A DNA stretch of 64,000 bases from Russula earlei (Eukaryota; Basidiomycota; Agaricomycetes; Russulales; Russulaceae). Position numbers and translations under genes: made by a program. The notes under the pieces were generated by a model, which did not search any database, was not told the origin of the DNA, and was given only the letters and a program-made list of their open reading frames with translations. The stretch spans positions 62,001 to 126,000 of the forward strand of contig JAGFNK010000103.1 in NCBI GenBank assembly GCA_025769875.1, read 5' to 3'. Shown here in pieces: positions 33,894 through 46,500 of the stretch. Positions within the stretch are counted from its first letter, which is position 1. Every line of letters starts with the position of its first letter.

Positions 33894-34780
33894 TGTCACG
33901 GTAACTAGCCATGTCAGTTCACAAGCAGACAACAAGTTGGTAATAGAGAGGTGTTCAAGAAACTGGGCTGGTTCCTGTGTATAATGAGTGAAGGATCCCT
34001 GCAGCGGTCGAAGTGTTTTATGCTAAACAGGTTATGGCCAATAGACCCTTCCTAGTATGACTTGGTCCTGTTGAGAAGCTAGGGTAAGTTTGTAATGGGA
34101 TAGACTAGGGCTGGTTCCACTAGCTATATGCTGTTCAAGTCCTGTCGGGGACCTTGAACAATGCAGAGAGAGTAGAGGAAGGTAGGTCTTAAAGGAGGAG
34201 AGCTCTTCTCAGGGGAGTGAAGAGAGACTCTTAGGGAAGGAAGGGAAAGGCGAAGAGTAGATGGTGGATGGTGTGTTGAGAGTTGATGAAATGGAGAGGT
34301 GGTTGTGGTTTAAGTTTGTGAGAGTGAAGTGGGTTGCAGGAGAATATGTTGGACAAGAGTAGGTTGGATTCTACAAGAGACCAAGCTTAGGGCTTTGGTC
34401 ACAAAGTACTGAGCTTATATATACAGGAGAAGCGCAGCAATAGCTGCGCTTTGACTGTGCTACTAGTATAGTAGGAGTCATAATAAGTAAGAGTCATAGG
34501 GATGAGGCCACGAATGAGTCAGAACCAAGTAACTGTGCTGCACAGTAGGTGTGCAGCATTGCACAGTTGAAACTAAGAAGTGAATATAAATGGAAAGAGA
34601 ACCAAACAAAGGGAAAGTAACAGCAATCCAGTGTTACCTGGATGTGTATGGATCACATGATAACACAGAAGGGATCACAAGACATAAGAGATCACGAGAC
34701 TAGTAAGCAAAGGGACGTACGAAAGCAAGCAGTCCATAGCAAAAGGTAAGAGGTAAACGTAAAAGGAAAATGGTGTAACA
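33894..34780 (+). mobile_element. Solo LTR (family B, copy 2, 887 bp)
   Basis: It runs from TGTCACGGTAACTAGCC to AAAATGGTGTAACA, with the 5 bp duplication CCATC at 33889-33893 and 34781-34785. Very similar to copy 1 at 21685-22558 along its whole length, with small indels. Confidence 0.95.
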
Positions 34781-35196
34781 CCATCTCTTGCCTGTTTCAC
34801 CACCACATTCTTTCAACACACATTCATCATTCATATTTCCACTCATTTACTTACCTTACAATTCTGACTCCATCTCCCACTACACTTGCCTTGTTCCATA
34901 CACATCAGTTTCTGATTCACTTTCTATGGCATGATATCATACTTACTTGTCTTGTCTCCCATTCAATGTCTCTTTGAGTACCTGATTCACTCTACCTCTT
35001 GCTACAGTACTTGAGATCCAGTAGCTACCATCTCATTAGCCAGTGAATTCAATCCACATTCATGTGCACATATCTAATCCCATGCCTGCACCTCAGAAGT
35101 GTTCTGCCCCATGCCTCGACTAAAACCTTGCTCTTAGTCCCCCTCTGCTCATACCAGCCCTTGGATCATAGCAACACAACCTTCATGTGCCCATGG

Positions 35197-36136
35197 TGTC
35201 AGGACTCACTGTTGAACAATCCAGTTCAAGAGTGAGACAAAAGCTCAGAGATGAGTTGGCTGAGTTCTAGGACAAAATTGGCAAAGAGCATGGTCCAGAC
35301 AAGTAGCAAGTACCAGAGGGGAACTGGTATGGGCTGTGAGAGATGATCACAGAGGGAGAGGGCCAGGGTGTACTAGATAGGGTGGTCACAAAGGAGTACC
35401 CTCAGTAATGGAGTGCCACAAATCAAATGGACAGTCTGAAGACTGTCCGCTACTTTATTGAGCACTTATATACTACAAGGGAACTGCTAAATAGAGAATA
35501 AGTTGTAACTTTGTTATCAAGCACAATTGACAGATGAGTAAGAAGTTGGAGCCTGCTTAGTGAGCATGCTCAGTCATGCTCAGTAAGCTGCTGAGTAAGA
35601 AGGCCCATAATGATGAGTAAGGGCCTTTAGTGTCCACATGCTCACTGCTTAGTACATGTGTGAAACATCTGATTCATTTACTGTTGGTTAGTTTAGGGCC
35701 AGTCATTTGGGGACTTGGGGTATTTGTCAGTGGAATAGTGTTGCCTATAAGGCCCCTTATAAAGTTCTATTAGGGTCCTTAGAGTTGACCCTAATATCCA
35801 TATTAAGGTCCTTAGTATTGCCTTATAGTTTGTTCTAAGGTTATTAGTGTTAGTCTAACAACACGTTCTAGGGCCTATAGTATCTTCATTAGTGTCCAAT
35901 GTAAGGCACTTGAGGTTGTCCTAAAGGGTCTTTAGAGGGCCTTTAATATTGTCTTTTACTGCTAGTAGGGTTGCCACTAAGTAGGGCTTGCTGTATGTCA
36001 ATTGTGCCTAGAATCAATTGTGCAACAATGTGTGCACCCCTTTTTGTCATGTGAACAGGGTGGCATCATAGAGGCCAGGTTTCCTCTAATAAGGAAGGGT
36101 CCTTCAAGGGCCGTCTCTAGGAAATGGTATATGACA
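35197..36136 (+). mobile_element. Solo LTR (family C, copy 2, 940 bp)
   Basis: It runs from TGTCAGGACTCACTG to GGTATATGACA, with the 5 bp duplication CATGG at 35192-35196 and 36137-36141. It is the best-defined member of family C and serves as the reference for the copies at 18100-19216 and 37032-40742. Confidence 0.93.
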
Positions 36137-36308
36137 CATGGTGGCATGCTACACTAGGTAGCAACAATAATATATCTATCAAGTTTTCAAAGTATCCCCA
36201 AGCTTGTTCAACACCACCTAAATGTCAACTTCATCAAATCATGCAATAGCCTTGACATCTTCATCCTTCACCAGTCCCATCAGGCTCCAAGAGCCAAGGC
36301 ACAAGAGT

Positions 36309-36802
36309 TGTCACCAACTGGGGGTGGTGTCACTGACAAATTGTTTCATGCAAAAGTCATGCACACAGAGTTGAATGAGAATAAAGATCCTCATGGAAGT
36401 CAGGGATCTTGGTGACAACAATGCCAAGGTGATTGTGTACCACAGAGAGGAAATGCAATTGAGAAGTCTTCACATTCAAAGACTTTGAGGTTTGGAAGAG
36501 TTTTGAGACAATTGCTTGATTTTCTGCAAGCCTACAGATCTGAAGCGAATTCCAGTGATATTTCACAAGAGAACAAGCTTAAGGCTTGTTCTCACCAACA
36601 TGGGGGTTTATATACATCAAGACTACCTATATCAGATAAGGTCTTTAAGGGAACAGTGAGGCAATTGAGGGGGAATACACTGGAACCTGCTAGTATACAC
36701 GAGTCAGAGCTAAAGAGTCATCAAACATGAGACAAACACAACTTCTGTCTGGGTAGGTTAGCCCGGTTACCGGTCCAGTCCAAAGTACTGGTACTTGTGA
36801 CA
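36309..36802 (+). mobile_element. Solo LTR (family D, copy 2, 494 bp)
   Basis: It runs from TGTCACCAACTGGGGG to GGTACTTGTGACA. The flanking 5-mers AGAGT (36304-36308) and AAAGT (36803-36807) differ at one base, as expected for an aged duplication. Aligns with copy 1 end to end. Confidence 0.85.
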
Positions 36803-37695
36803 AAAGTGCACATGTTGAAGCTATAGATAGTTGGCTCTGGGTGTAAGAAAGAACTAGTCATCCACAACAAAACAAATGTTTGACATCAACAGATGTATCT
36901 AGAGTGATTTTAGTAACAAGTATAAGATCAACATTGAGAAACATACCTGGAATCAACAAATAATCCAGGGCCATACAGTAGAGGCACAGATATGTTTTGC
37001 ATTTCTTGTACCACCATTTAAGTGCATCTTGTGTCATGAACCATTTCCCAGAAAGGGTTGAAGGACCCTTCCTTATCAGAGGAAACCCAGGCTCCATGGT
37101 GCCACCCTGTTCACATGACCAAAAGGGGTGAGTAGAGGTGTCCACAATGTTGTGTGTGCATTGTCATGCAATTGATTCTAGGCACAATTGACATACAGCA
37201 AGCCCTACTTAGTGGCAACCTATCTAACAGTAAAAGACAGTATTAAAGGCTCCCTAAGGACCCTTTAAGGTGACCTCAAGTGCCTTACCTTGGATGTTAA
37301 TGAATATACTATAGGCCCTAGAATGTGTTATTAGACTAACTCTAATAACCTTAGAATGAACTATAAGGCAATACTAAGGACCTCAATATGGATATTAGGG
37401 TCAACTCTAAGGACCCTGATAGAACTTTATAAGGGGCCTTATAGGCAACACTATTTCACTATCCAAATACCCCAAGTCCCCAAATGACTGGCCCTAAACT
37501 AACTAACAGTAAATGAATCAGATGCAGTGAACACATGGACACTAGAGGACCCTTACTCATCATTATGGGCCTTCTTACTCAGCAGCTTACTGAGCATGAC
37601 TGAGCATACTCACTAAGCATGTTCTGACTTCTTACTCATCTGTCAATTGTGCTTGATAATGAGGTTATGACTTGTTCTCTATTTAGCAGTTCCCT

Positions 37696-40540
37696 TGAGC
37701 CATATGGCTGGCTGTGGAATCATGTGCAAGAATGTGACGTGACATGACACAAGATTAACATCTTCTCAGCTCCCTTTCATCCCTTGCCACCTCCCTCTTG
37801 TTCCAGGCTGTCCACTGACCACTAGTGCTTTCAGGTCAGGTCACATTGACTGCAAAAAAACTGCTTGACTGAACCTGACCTGACTGATCATGACTGAAAT
37901 TTCAGGCAAGGTCAAACTGGTTTGTAGAATTGCCAGTCACAGTCACATCAACTTTCAAGCAAGATAAAAACTGGTTATGACTGGTCATGACTAGTCATGA
38001 CTGGTGTGCCTGGTGCCTGGTGTGCCTGGTGTGCCTGGGATTTCTGTCAAGATTTCATGGGTTTGAAAATTATGGTCACAGCTTTAGGCAAGCTCTAAAC
38101 CACCAGTGTGGTGTGTCCAGGGATGCATAAGTGTGAAAGAGTGGGGCTGTTGGACCAGTAAGTGGACATTGACTGAGACACCAGAGGTGGGAGCAAGAAG
38201 GGGAGAGAGGAGCTAGTATCACATGAATGGTTGTTCAAAGTTCTTCATTTGAGCAGAGGCAGATGTCAAAGGAAAGGGGATCTTATTCTTCTCTCTCTTT
38301 ACTAAAGAGTAACTAAGGGTTTTATATACATGGGGCAAAATACAAAGAGTAGAAGATAATGAAAGGAAATGGAATGATGAAAGGGAATCAGAGGATCGGG
38401 ACTGGGCAAGGCAGTCAAGGCCACGGTGAAAGGCTTGAGACGCAAACGCATCGCCTGAGCCAGGGTGTGATGTGCATGCATGGTCAGTGGGGAGGGGCAG
38501 GCAATGTGGTCGAGGTCTTGACGTCAGGTGCAAGGTGGTAGTGTGGGCATTTGGTCGGTGGCAAAGGATAAAACGGATGGAGCATCATGTCCCAATTTTC
38601 CATCACAGTGTTTGCATGTGATTCCATGACCAGTCATAATTCATCTGACAACAGATGACTGGTCATAACCTGTCATAATGTGAACCTCTTCCTATACCTA
38701 GAGGTTCTGTGTGTGTTTGAAGGAGAGGTGGAGACAAGGTGAGACAAGGTGAGGGAGGAGGCATGGCGGTGATGGGCTGTGGTGCACAGGCACGGGACAA
38801 ACACAAACACATGAAAATGCAGCCTGCAAAGTGGAATGAATCAGAAAGCCATGAAAATGAAAGAAAGAGGGGGGAAAAAAAAATGCACATGGCTCAATGC
38901 ATGAAAATCATGCATGTGGGAAAAGATGTGTTGCATGCCATCAGGGTTTTGAGTTAGGGATTGGCTGTGTAGTGCACCGGAACGGGCACACATAGTCCGT
39001 GGGACTTGATCTGAGGGTGGGTACAGACTAGGGATGAGCTGAGAGCAAGGTCATACCCTGGATCAATGCTCAATGCTCCGGAGGAGCACGCGTGTGTGAG
39101 AGTGTGTGTGTGTTTGTGTGTGTTCTCAAGTCTGCGAGCGCAAGGTGGTGTGGCAAGGATGAACAGGTGAGGTGCTGTGGGCAATGAGCCCTTGGATCAA
39201 GTGACAATGACAATGGCAAATGCGTCAATGGGGTCTGTGTGTAATCATGTGACGGGTGCGAGGACGATGATTTGTGAATGATGATGGAGAGGTGAGAGTG
39301 GGATGAAAGAGAATTGATGATGGGCAAGAGTGATATGATGAAAAGGTGGGGAGCATGAGGCAGACAAAGAGACTGGTGGCACAAGGGATGGATGTGGATA
39401 GGGGAGCGTGAGGTGCGGGCAAATGGGTGACATTGGAGTTGATCAGGTTGAGCCACTGTTGCTGTTCCCAAGTGCAGAGTGGGGAATGTGGTGGTGACGT
39501 CAAGGAATTGGCACAAGAGGGAAGGAGAATATGAAAGGAAAAGAGTGGCAGCAGTTGGATGAAGGAGTGGAGGGAGAGATGACGCATGGGAGGTGGGGGC
39601 AAGTGCAAGTCATGAGAGTTTCCTGATCAGCAGGCTCAGACACCTTACAGCCAGATGAGAAAAAGTTACGAAAAAAAAAGCATACAGCGTAACATGCAAT
39701 TTTTGTGCACACAGGAAGTTCAGTTGTGTGTCATCATAGATTCATGTGTTGTGTCGGAATTGGCCCAGCATGCATGGAGGGAGGGAGCATGTGAAAGTAG
39801 CGCACCATGTGATTCCCAAGCCAGTGGGAATCCACCTTACAGTGGATGCAACAAGGGTGGTGGTGGAAAGTGGCAGCAACATGAGAGAGAGGGCAGTGGC
39901 AGCATGGTCACAAGTGTGGCAAGTGGCAATGATGATGCAAGAGTGTGAGTGCAGCTGTTCCTGGGTCAAGACCAGTCTGAACTGGTCAATTGACTGCAAA
40001 TGACCAAATGGAACTGGTCATGTGCAGTCTGGTCTGGTTTTTTGTAGATTTGGCAAACCGGTAGCCAGTCACAGTCTCAGTCACACCAAAATCATGGGAA
40101 AAACTGGACTTAACCAGACTTTGAAGCACTATTGACCACACACCACAAGCCACCTTGTGTGCAACATCAAGACCTTGATCACATTGCCCAGCCCTCACCA
40201 CTGACCACATAAGCACACCATGCCCCCTCACACTAGACATGATCATGTCTCAAGTCTTTCATCATGGCCTTGACTGCCTTGCCTAGACTTGATTCCCTTT
40301 GATACCTCTCTTTCTTTCATGCCTTTCATCTCTAGTACCTTCTCTCCTGTATATAAACTGTCTAGCTACTCAGTTCAAAAAAAGATCCCTTTTTTGCCTG
40401 CTCTTCTCTCTGTCTGCCTCAAGAAACCATCTTTGTGTCCACATCTGCGCTCAGCATTCCAGCCAGGACTGCTCTCCTCCCCTTTCTCCTCTCCTCTTTC
40501 CTTGGATCAGTCAGCCTTACAATCTCACTTGTGTGTCCCC
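37696..40540 (+). mobile_element. LTR-like element (family F) nested in family C, split by hAT
   Basis: 37696-37822 and 40132 to about 40540 together match 14005-14400: TTTCATCCCTTGCCACCTCCCT, CACCACAAGCCA..TTG, CTGTATATAAA and the CTCTCTGTCTG run. The hAT element 37823-40131 sits between them at a duplicated GACCAC site. Confidence 0.75.
37823..40131 (+). mobile_element. Non-autonomous hAT-like element (family E, copy 1, 2.3 kb)
   Basis: Ends TAGTGCTTTCAGG and GAAGCACTA are short inverted repeats. The flanking 8-mers CTGACCAC (37815-37822) and TTGACCAC (40132-40139) match at 7 of 8, the duplication length of hAT elements. The interior holds no transposase. It carries an inverted family F LTR-like segment (about 38107-38650), a GT-rich microsatellite near 39090-39125, and repeated TGGTGCCTGGTGTGCCTGG near 38005-38040. 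Confidence 0.85.
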
Positions 40541-40979
40541 AGACTTGCTACACCACCCTGTCTAGCATGCCCTGGCCTTCTCTCTCCATGATCACCTCTC
40601 ACAGCCAATACCAGTACCCCTCTGGTATTTGCTACTTGTGTGGACTACACTTCTTGCCAACTTTGTTCTTGAACTCAGTCAACTCATCTCCAAGTTACTC
40701 CCTTGCTCTTGAACTGGATTGTTCAACAGTGAGTTCTTGACAGATGTTGGTCACTTTTGGGCCATTTTGGGGGGTAGTGCCTTAAAGCCATGGCTGTGGA
40801 TTCTGATAGGCTTTTTTGGTTCCACCACTACTGTTTTCTAATATAGCCATAGATTTGGCCATATGAACATTTGTTGGTTCAAGGTCACACTTTTTATACT
40901 AGCAAATTACTAACAATGCTGCCTTGTTATTTGTGTTATTTGAATAATTTATCATGTCTTTGTGGGGGTGTTGGGCATT

Positions 40980-41272
40980 CAACCTCTAGGTATGGGAAGA
41001 GGTTCACACTATAACAGGTTATGACCAGCCATCTGATGGTTTAGAGCTTACCTAAAGCTGTGACCATAATCCTCAAACCCATGAAATCTTGACTGAGATC
41101 CTAGTCACAAACCATTCATGACCAGTTTTCATCTTGCTTGAACATTAATATGACTATGACTGGAAATTCTACATTCTAGTTTGACCTTGACTGAAAGTTC
41201 AGTCATGATCAGTCAGGTCAGGTTCAGTCAAGCAGTTTGTTGCAGTCAATGTGACCTGACATGAGAGCACTA
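40980..41272 (-). mobile_element. hAT-like fragment (family E, copy 3), lacking the inner LTR
   Basis: The minus strand from 41272 reads TAGTGCTCTCATGTCAGGTC and follows copy 1 to AAACCATCAGATGGCTGGTC, where copy 1 carries about 545 extra bases (38107-38650), then continues to the GAACCTCTTCCCATACC block. It shows the state before the family F segment entered. Confidence 0.75.
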
Positions 41273-41273
41273 A

Positions 41274-41735
41274 GGCCCCTTTTACCAACCAAGAATTTCT
41301 GAATCTGAGTTTATTTCAAATATTAGTTATTTTTCGGTGTGATTTGCTGGGTTTACATGTGATATGTAAAATATTTTTTCTAACCCTTCCTTTCACTCCT
41401 TCCAAGTGGGGTATTGCAAGCATGTCATTAAGGCAGAATATGTGTCACCAATGTGTGGGTGCACATCTTTGTGCACATTTTGTATGTGCAGCTCTGGTGA
41501 AAATGGGGCTGCAAGCACCCAGATGTTGAGCTCGAGTCGGACGAGTTTGACGCTGACACATCATGTATAACCCCATATATGTGAATATGCAAATGACAAC
41601 ATAAAATAATGCATATTAATTTATTATATACATCATATCACTTACATCACTCCTGTCACTCCTGTAACTCCGGGAAAATCCCAAAATCCAAGTTCAAGTT
41701 CAAGATTCAAGAATTCTCAGTTGGTAAAAGGGGCC
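41274..41735. mobile_element. Harbinger-type MITE, 462 bp, TAA duplication
   Basis: GGCCCCTTTTACCAAC at the left and its complement at the right form terminal inverted repeats, flanked by TAA at 41271-41273 and 41736-41738, the 3 bp TWA duplication of PIF/Harbinger. Termini resemble those of the two large Harbinger elements, which may supply its transposase. The left TAA includes the last two bases of the hAT fragment. Confidence 0.88.
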
Positions 41736-41889
41736 TAAGGTATCTAGAGCAGCATTAATTATACAGCTGGTTGGGGCCAATTGATCAAGGACCAGGAAAA
41801 GCATGCAGTCTCCACAACTGCACTAGGGCAAGCAGGGGTGAAGCCAGCTTTTACAGTATAGGAGGGCTAGGCAGGCTTAAAGAGTTATG

Positions 41890-42366
41890 GGTGTTGGCCT
41901 TAGTGTTATATTTTGCTCCTCTTTTGGTTCATCACCAAACATTTCTCTGCCTTCCCCAAAACTATCTACCCTTCATCCCCTTGGTTACTTTTCATCCCTT
42001 GATTCTGATTGTCCCTTATTGTTCTATGTGTTTCACCAATTGTTTGATCCCCTTTTGCTACTGGCTTAGCCCTACCTATTGTTCTGCATATAGTACTGTA
42101 CAGCCTTGCTACATACAGTATTTAAGTGCCTGTAGAAGCTGGGGAATGCCCCAAGCTTAGCCTTGTCACTATCATTGTCCTCTTCTATGAAACAACCAGA
42201 AGATCAACTCTGTCTGTGGACTAGTCATCATTTAACTTAGCCTTGAGACACTAAACCCTTGAAGTGGTCTTCTTGAGCTGGCCCCACCAAACCACTGAAC
42301 CAAGTCCAGGGACTTGACCCCACTGAGCCTCAAGCTAATGCCCAAATGGCCACAACACCATAACAC
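41890..42366 (+). mobile_element. LTR-like repeat (family J, copy 2)
   Basis: Aligns with 17147-17735 (GTACTGTACAGCCTTGCT, GTAGAAGCTGGGGAATG, AGATCAACTCTGTCTG) and ends ACCATAACA. No clear duplication. Confidence 0.5.
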
Positions 42367-43551
42367 TTGATTGTCTTGGGAAGGGTTCAAATGTCCTTCC
42401 TCATGTCAGTGGTGGCTTTGGTGAGTTGGGTGAGCATGGATCCTAGACTCATGAGATGGATCTGGAGAGCATCCAGCTCTTTGGTGGGTTGGGTGTTGGG
42501 TGGGTGCCCCAAGGGGGAAGGCAGTGACAGAGGCATCATTCAGGAAGAGTTTGATTGTGGGCAGTGACCCTCAGTGACTCATCTACTTGAACAAGTTTGA
42601 GGGGATGCATGTTGCTCTCCAGGAGGGGGAGGAAGGCAGGGAGAGTGATTGTTCTCACTGTAGGCATGCAGCAATGATGTGGTTATGGATCAAGAAACCT
42701 GTTCCTGCCTGTCGTGTATCATTCTGCTTGTCAAAGTCTACTAGTAGGAGCCTTGGCAGACTAGATGATGTACCCACCTCATTATTGAACCTGTGACTAT
42801 CGATCGTGGTCGTGGTCAGATTCTATGTGATGTCATTTCCCGGTGCCTGTATGAGCACCCCTTTGTGTTTTGAAATAGGGAACCATGGTGAGCTTTAAAA
42901 GCAAATTCTTGTCCGCCTTGTATTCATAACAAGCCAGGCCATCAAGGAAAGGAGGCAGAAACTGGTTTACGTAACGAAGATGGCCAAGGGGCCGCAGGAG
43001 GTATGCCACAAACTGTAGGACCGCGCTACTTTTTTTGTGTTGAGACTGAATACCTGTCTCAGGTTTTGTATGTCTTTAGAGTTGCATCAGCGACTCTGGG
43101 TATTACGCCTGTCTCGTAACTCCGGATCCCATGCATGGGGAAACGGGAGACATGACGTACGGACCTCATGTAGATACCTACTGAGAAGGTGGCTGGGAAG
43201 TAACGGGGGCGTGGATGTGCAAGGGAGGAGGATGAGGGCGCAACAAATTCGCGAAAACTACGTATCATACAGGCCATCCATCGCATCGATAGGAGGGTCG
43301 AGCGGACGGAAACGTGTACGATTATATTGATATTGACTGACTGACGGATGCTGGACGTGGACGGTACGGTATAAATAATTCCAATTGTCAACTCCACTCA
43401 ATCTTGGCTGGCCAGGCCATCTCCCTCCTCCCCTTCCCAACCTCCCATCCCACTTCCCCTCCCTCCCTCCCCCACTACGACTACAACCCCCCCATCCCCA
43501 TCTTTCCTCTTTTCCTCCATCACCACCACCGTCACCCCACCTCGCGCCACT
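42367..43551. other. Boundary between repeat block and gene island
   Basis: The left part is repeat-like. At 42704-42719 the string TTCCTGCCTGTCGTGT equals the right tip of the long palindrome. From about 43020 CpG content rises toward the Cid1-type gene, whose promoter should lie here; a GGTATAAATAA box at about 43368-43378 lies some 175 bp before the chosen ATG. Confidence 0.4.
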
Positions 43552-46500
43552 ATGGCCGTTGCAACGCAACACTCCGCAAAGGCTGCCTCCCGCCATGTCC
43601 CACATTCTCACCCAGAGCCGGCCCAACCTCGCGCGTCCAGGCAACGCTTCGTCGCTAGCCTTTCCGTCTGTCTCTTCAATTTCGTCGTGCAGCACCTTCC
43701 CACCGGAGAGGAGCTTGCCGTTAAGGAGGACGTCCGCAAGCTCCTCGAGCGCCTCATTCGCACAATCGAGCCCGATAGTCGGCTGCTTTCCTTTGGCAGT
43801 ACCGCCAATGGCTTTAGCCTCCGCAACTCTGGTAAGCACGCCACACCCCTTCACATCAACGCTCGGCACTCACCGCCCAGCGCTAGACATGGATCTATGT
43901 TGTTTGATCGATTCGGAGGAGCGCCTCGCCCCTACCGACCTTGTAACGATGCTTGGCGACCTGCTCGAGCGGGGTATGTATACTGTACCTCCTCTCCGCC
44001 CCTTTCCGCCGCCCTCTTCTCATCTATTCTGTTTCGGCACCCAGAAACAAAGTTCCAGGTCAAGCCACTTCCCCATGCCCGTATACCCATAGTCAAACTC
44101 TCGCTTGACCCTTCTCTTGCGCTCCCGCATGGCATTGCTTGCGACATTGGGTTCGAAAATAGACTAGCCCTAGAGAACACCCGTTTGCTATTCTGCTACG
44201 CTATGATCGATCCGACCCGCGTAAGAATCTTGGTTCTCTTTCGTGAGTCCGGAACTGTCCAACGCCAGAGTTATTATTGACGTACACCCGCCACCTCCAC
44301 AAACAGTCAAGGTGTGGTGTAAACGAAGGTACTGCTTGCGCGTGTTTATGCATTAGCGCCCTAATGTGCTCACCTGCCGCTCCGCACCCCAGAAAGATCA
44401 ACTCGCCATACGAGGGAACCTTGTCATCGTATGGATACGTGCTCCTGGTCATCTATTTCCTAGTCCATGTCAAGAACCCACCCGTACTTCCTAACTTGCA
44501 ACAGATGCCACCAATGCGTCCTATTTCACATGTCCGTCCCCCGTCCTCGTTGTCTCCATGCCCTATTCTCTGACGCCTGTGCACAGGATGATACTCATAT
44601 CGGGGGGTACAACACCTGGTAATCATCACTTTCGCAACCGATTTCGTGGGTACTGATCGACTGACCATCCTTTAGGTTCTTCGACGACATCGAGTTGCTG
44701 AGGCAGCGATGGCAGTCCGCCAATACAGATAGCATTGGCCAATTGTACGCTCTCTTCCTTCTATATCCGTGACGACCCCGGTCCCTGAAAAGATGGACCT
44801 GCCTCTTCGTTTCCCAGACTAATAGACTTCTTTAAATACTTTTCTCGTGACTTTTCGTACAACACTGGCGTCGCATCGATCCGGGCAGGCTTACTCAAGA
44901 AGGAGAGCAAAGGCTGGCAAAACGACGTAACGCATTTGTTCGTACGACCTGGCGACTCTTCCCTCATATACCCTCCCTAGCTCGATCCTGCGCGTTATAA
45001 GGACGCTCGCGAGCGGAATCGATTTTGCATCGAGGTAGGGAGCCGAGTATTCTTTGCAGCATACTAATAGATGTTCACTGGTTTCCACCCTGATAGGATC
45101 CTTTCGAGACTGGTTTCAATGTGGCACGATGTGTCACCAGGGAGGGTCTGTACGCGGTAAGCTAATTTGTCAGCCCTTATTTCGTTTCCGGACTACTCGG
45201 TGACACCATTCCACCAGATTCGTGGTGAGTTTATGCGAGCGTCAAGGATCTTGAGCACACGTCCCGAGCGCGCCATCTACGCTATCGCGCAACTGTGCGA
45301 AGAACGAATGGATGTCCCGATCCCGCCGACATCACCAACCGCGGCTTTTGTGCCACCACGGTTATCGCCGTTCCTTCCTCAAACACCTTACACGGTTGGG
45401 TCGAGTCCCATCCGCCTCACGAAGATCGACGTGCCCGATCCCACCTGGCATTTCAGATGTGCCACCAGGATCGCCTTCATCAAAAGCTCCTTCCGTGTCG
45501 GTTCAATCTACGTCAACACCTGACCATATGGCACCCAAGCGCGCCAGATGGACCTCCCCGCCACCACCGTCCGCTTCCTCCGAGGACCGTTCGCAATTCG
45601 AGAGTCAACTTGGCTTGGGCCTGGCACTCGCAACCTTCCCAACAGACGCCCGACAGACGGATGGCGGCGACGCGTCATCATCGAATAATAGTGAGATACT
45701 CACTGATGACGGCGATGACCTCCATTCGATACAATCGCTATCACTCTCTGAGGCACCAGAGTCACTCCCCAGTAGCTCTTCGGTACCTTCCCCACCACTA
45801 GTGCCTACCCAGAATGCTACGACGCATTCGTTGCTATCTTCCGTACCAGGGGCCGATGTCGCGCCCTCGACGATGTCCGATATTGCGCCACACGGGTCCT
45901 TCCAAACCCCAATCTCCTTGAACTCCCCTTCTGGGTGCAGTAGTCACTCTACCCGTCACATAGATTTTGTACCGACTTCGCAGCCGCTAAATTCGGCACG
46001 TCGATCACACTCGGGCCCACCTGGTCCTTCGTCCGCTGGGCTCAACAGCAAACCGTTCCCACTCCTCACAATGGCAGTGATGACTCCGCTTCCTCCCTCG
46101 CCTCCCCCGCCACCATTGCCTCCAGCACAGCCGTACGTATACTACGAAAGTGCGCCATCGCCATCAATAATAGCATACCCTGTGTCCCCGCGCTATCCAC
46201 CGCGCTTCCATGCTGCGGCCGCTGCGGCCGCAGCGTCGATTGCAGCACGTGTTCGACTCGCTCCGTCACCGACAGCTACGCCCACGGCCCATTCGCAATT
46301 TCGTGCCCGCCACGCGCATTCGCACTCCATCACGACGGTGCACGCGCGATCACCCTCGCCGGGCCGAGATGCGTTCGCTTCCCGTGTCGCCCAAGGCGAG
46401 CGCGTGCAGAGCACCGGGTCGACGTCAGCCTTCTCCCCCGGACTCGCTTTCCGCTGGGAGCGACTCGCCGTCACCGTCGTCTATGAGCTCCCAGTGCGAT

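Larger units (their letters stand above)
37032..40742 (-). mobile_element. Solo LTR (family C, copy 3) split by nested insertions
   Basis: On the minus strand this is a family C LTR in two parts: 40742 to about 40540 (its start, TGTCAAGAACTCACTGTTG) and 37695-37032 (its remainder, ending GGTTCATGACA). The break falls in the TATACTACAAGGGAAC region of family C. Family F sequence sits in the gap. No clean target duplication was found. Confidence 0.8.

Noticed and set aside
40775..41272. TAGTGCC at 40775 as the other end of hAT copy 3
   Set aside because: Its flank does not match the flank of the 41272 end and the intervening sequence does not follow the other copies to that point.
44181..44280. 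Reading through GTAAGAATC at 44221 as an intron start in the Cid1-type gene
   Set aside because: The conserved sequence needs RVRILVLF here; the splice that joins to LKVWCKRR starts at 44243.
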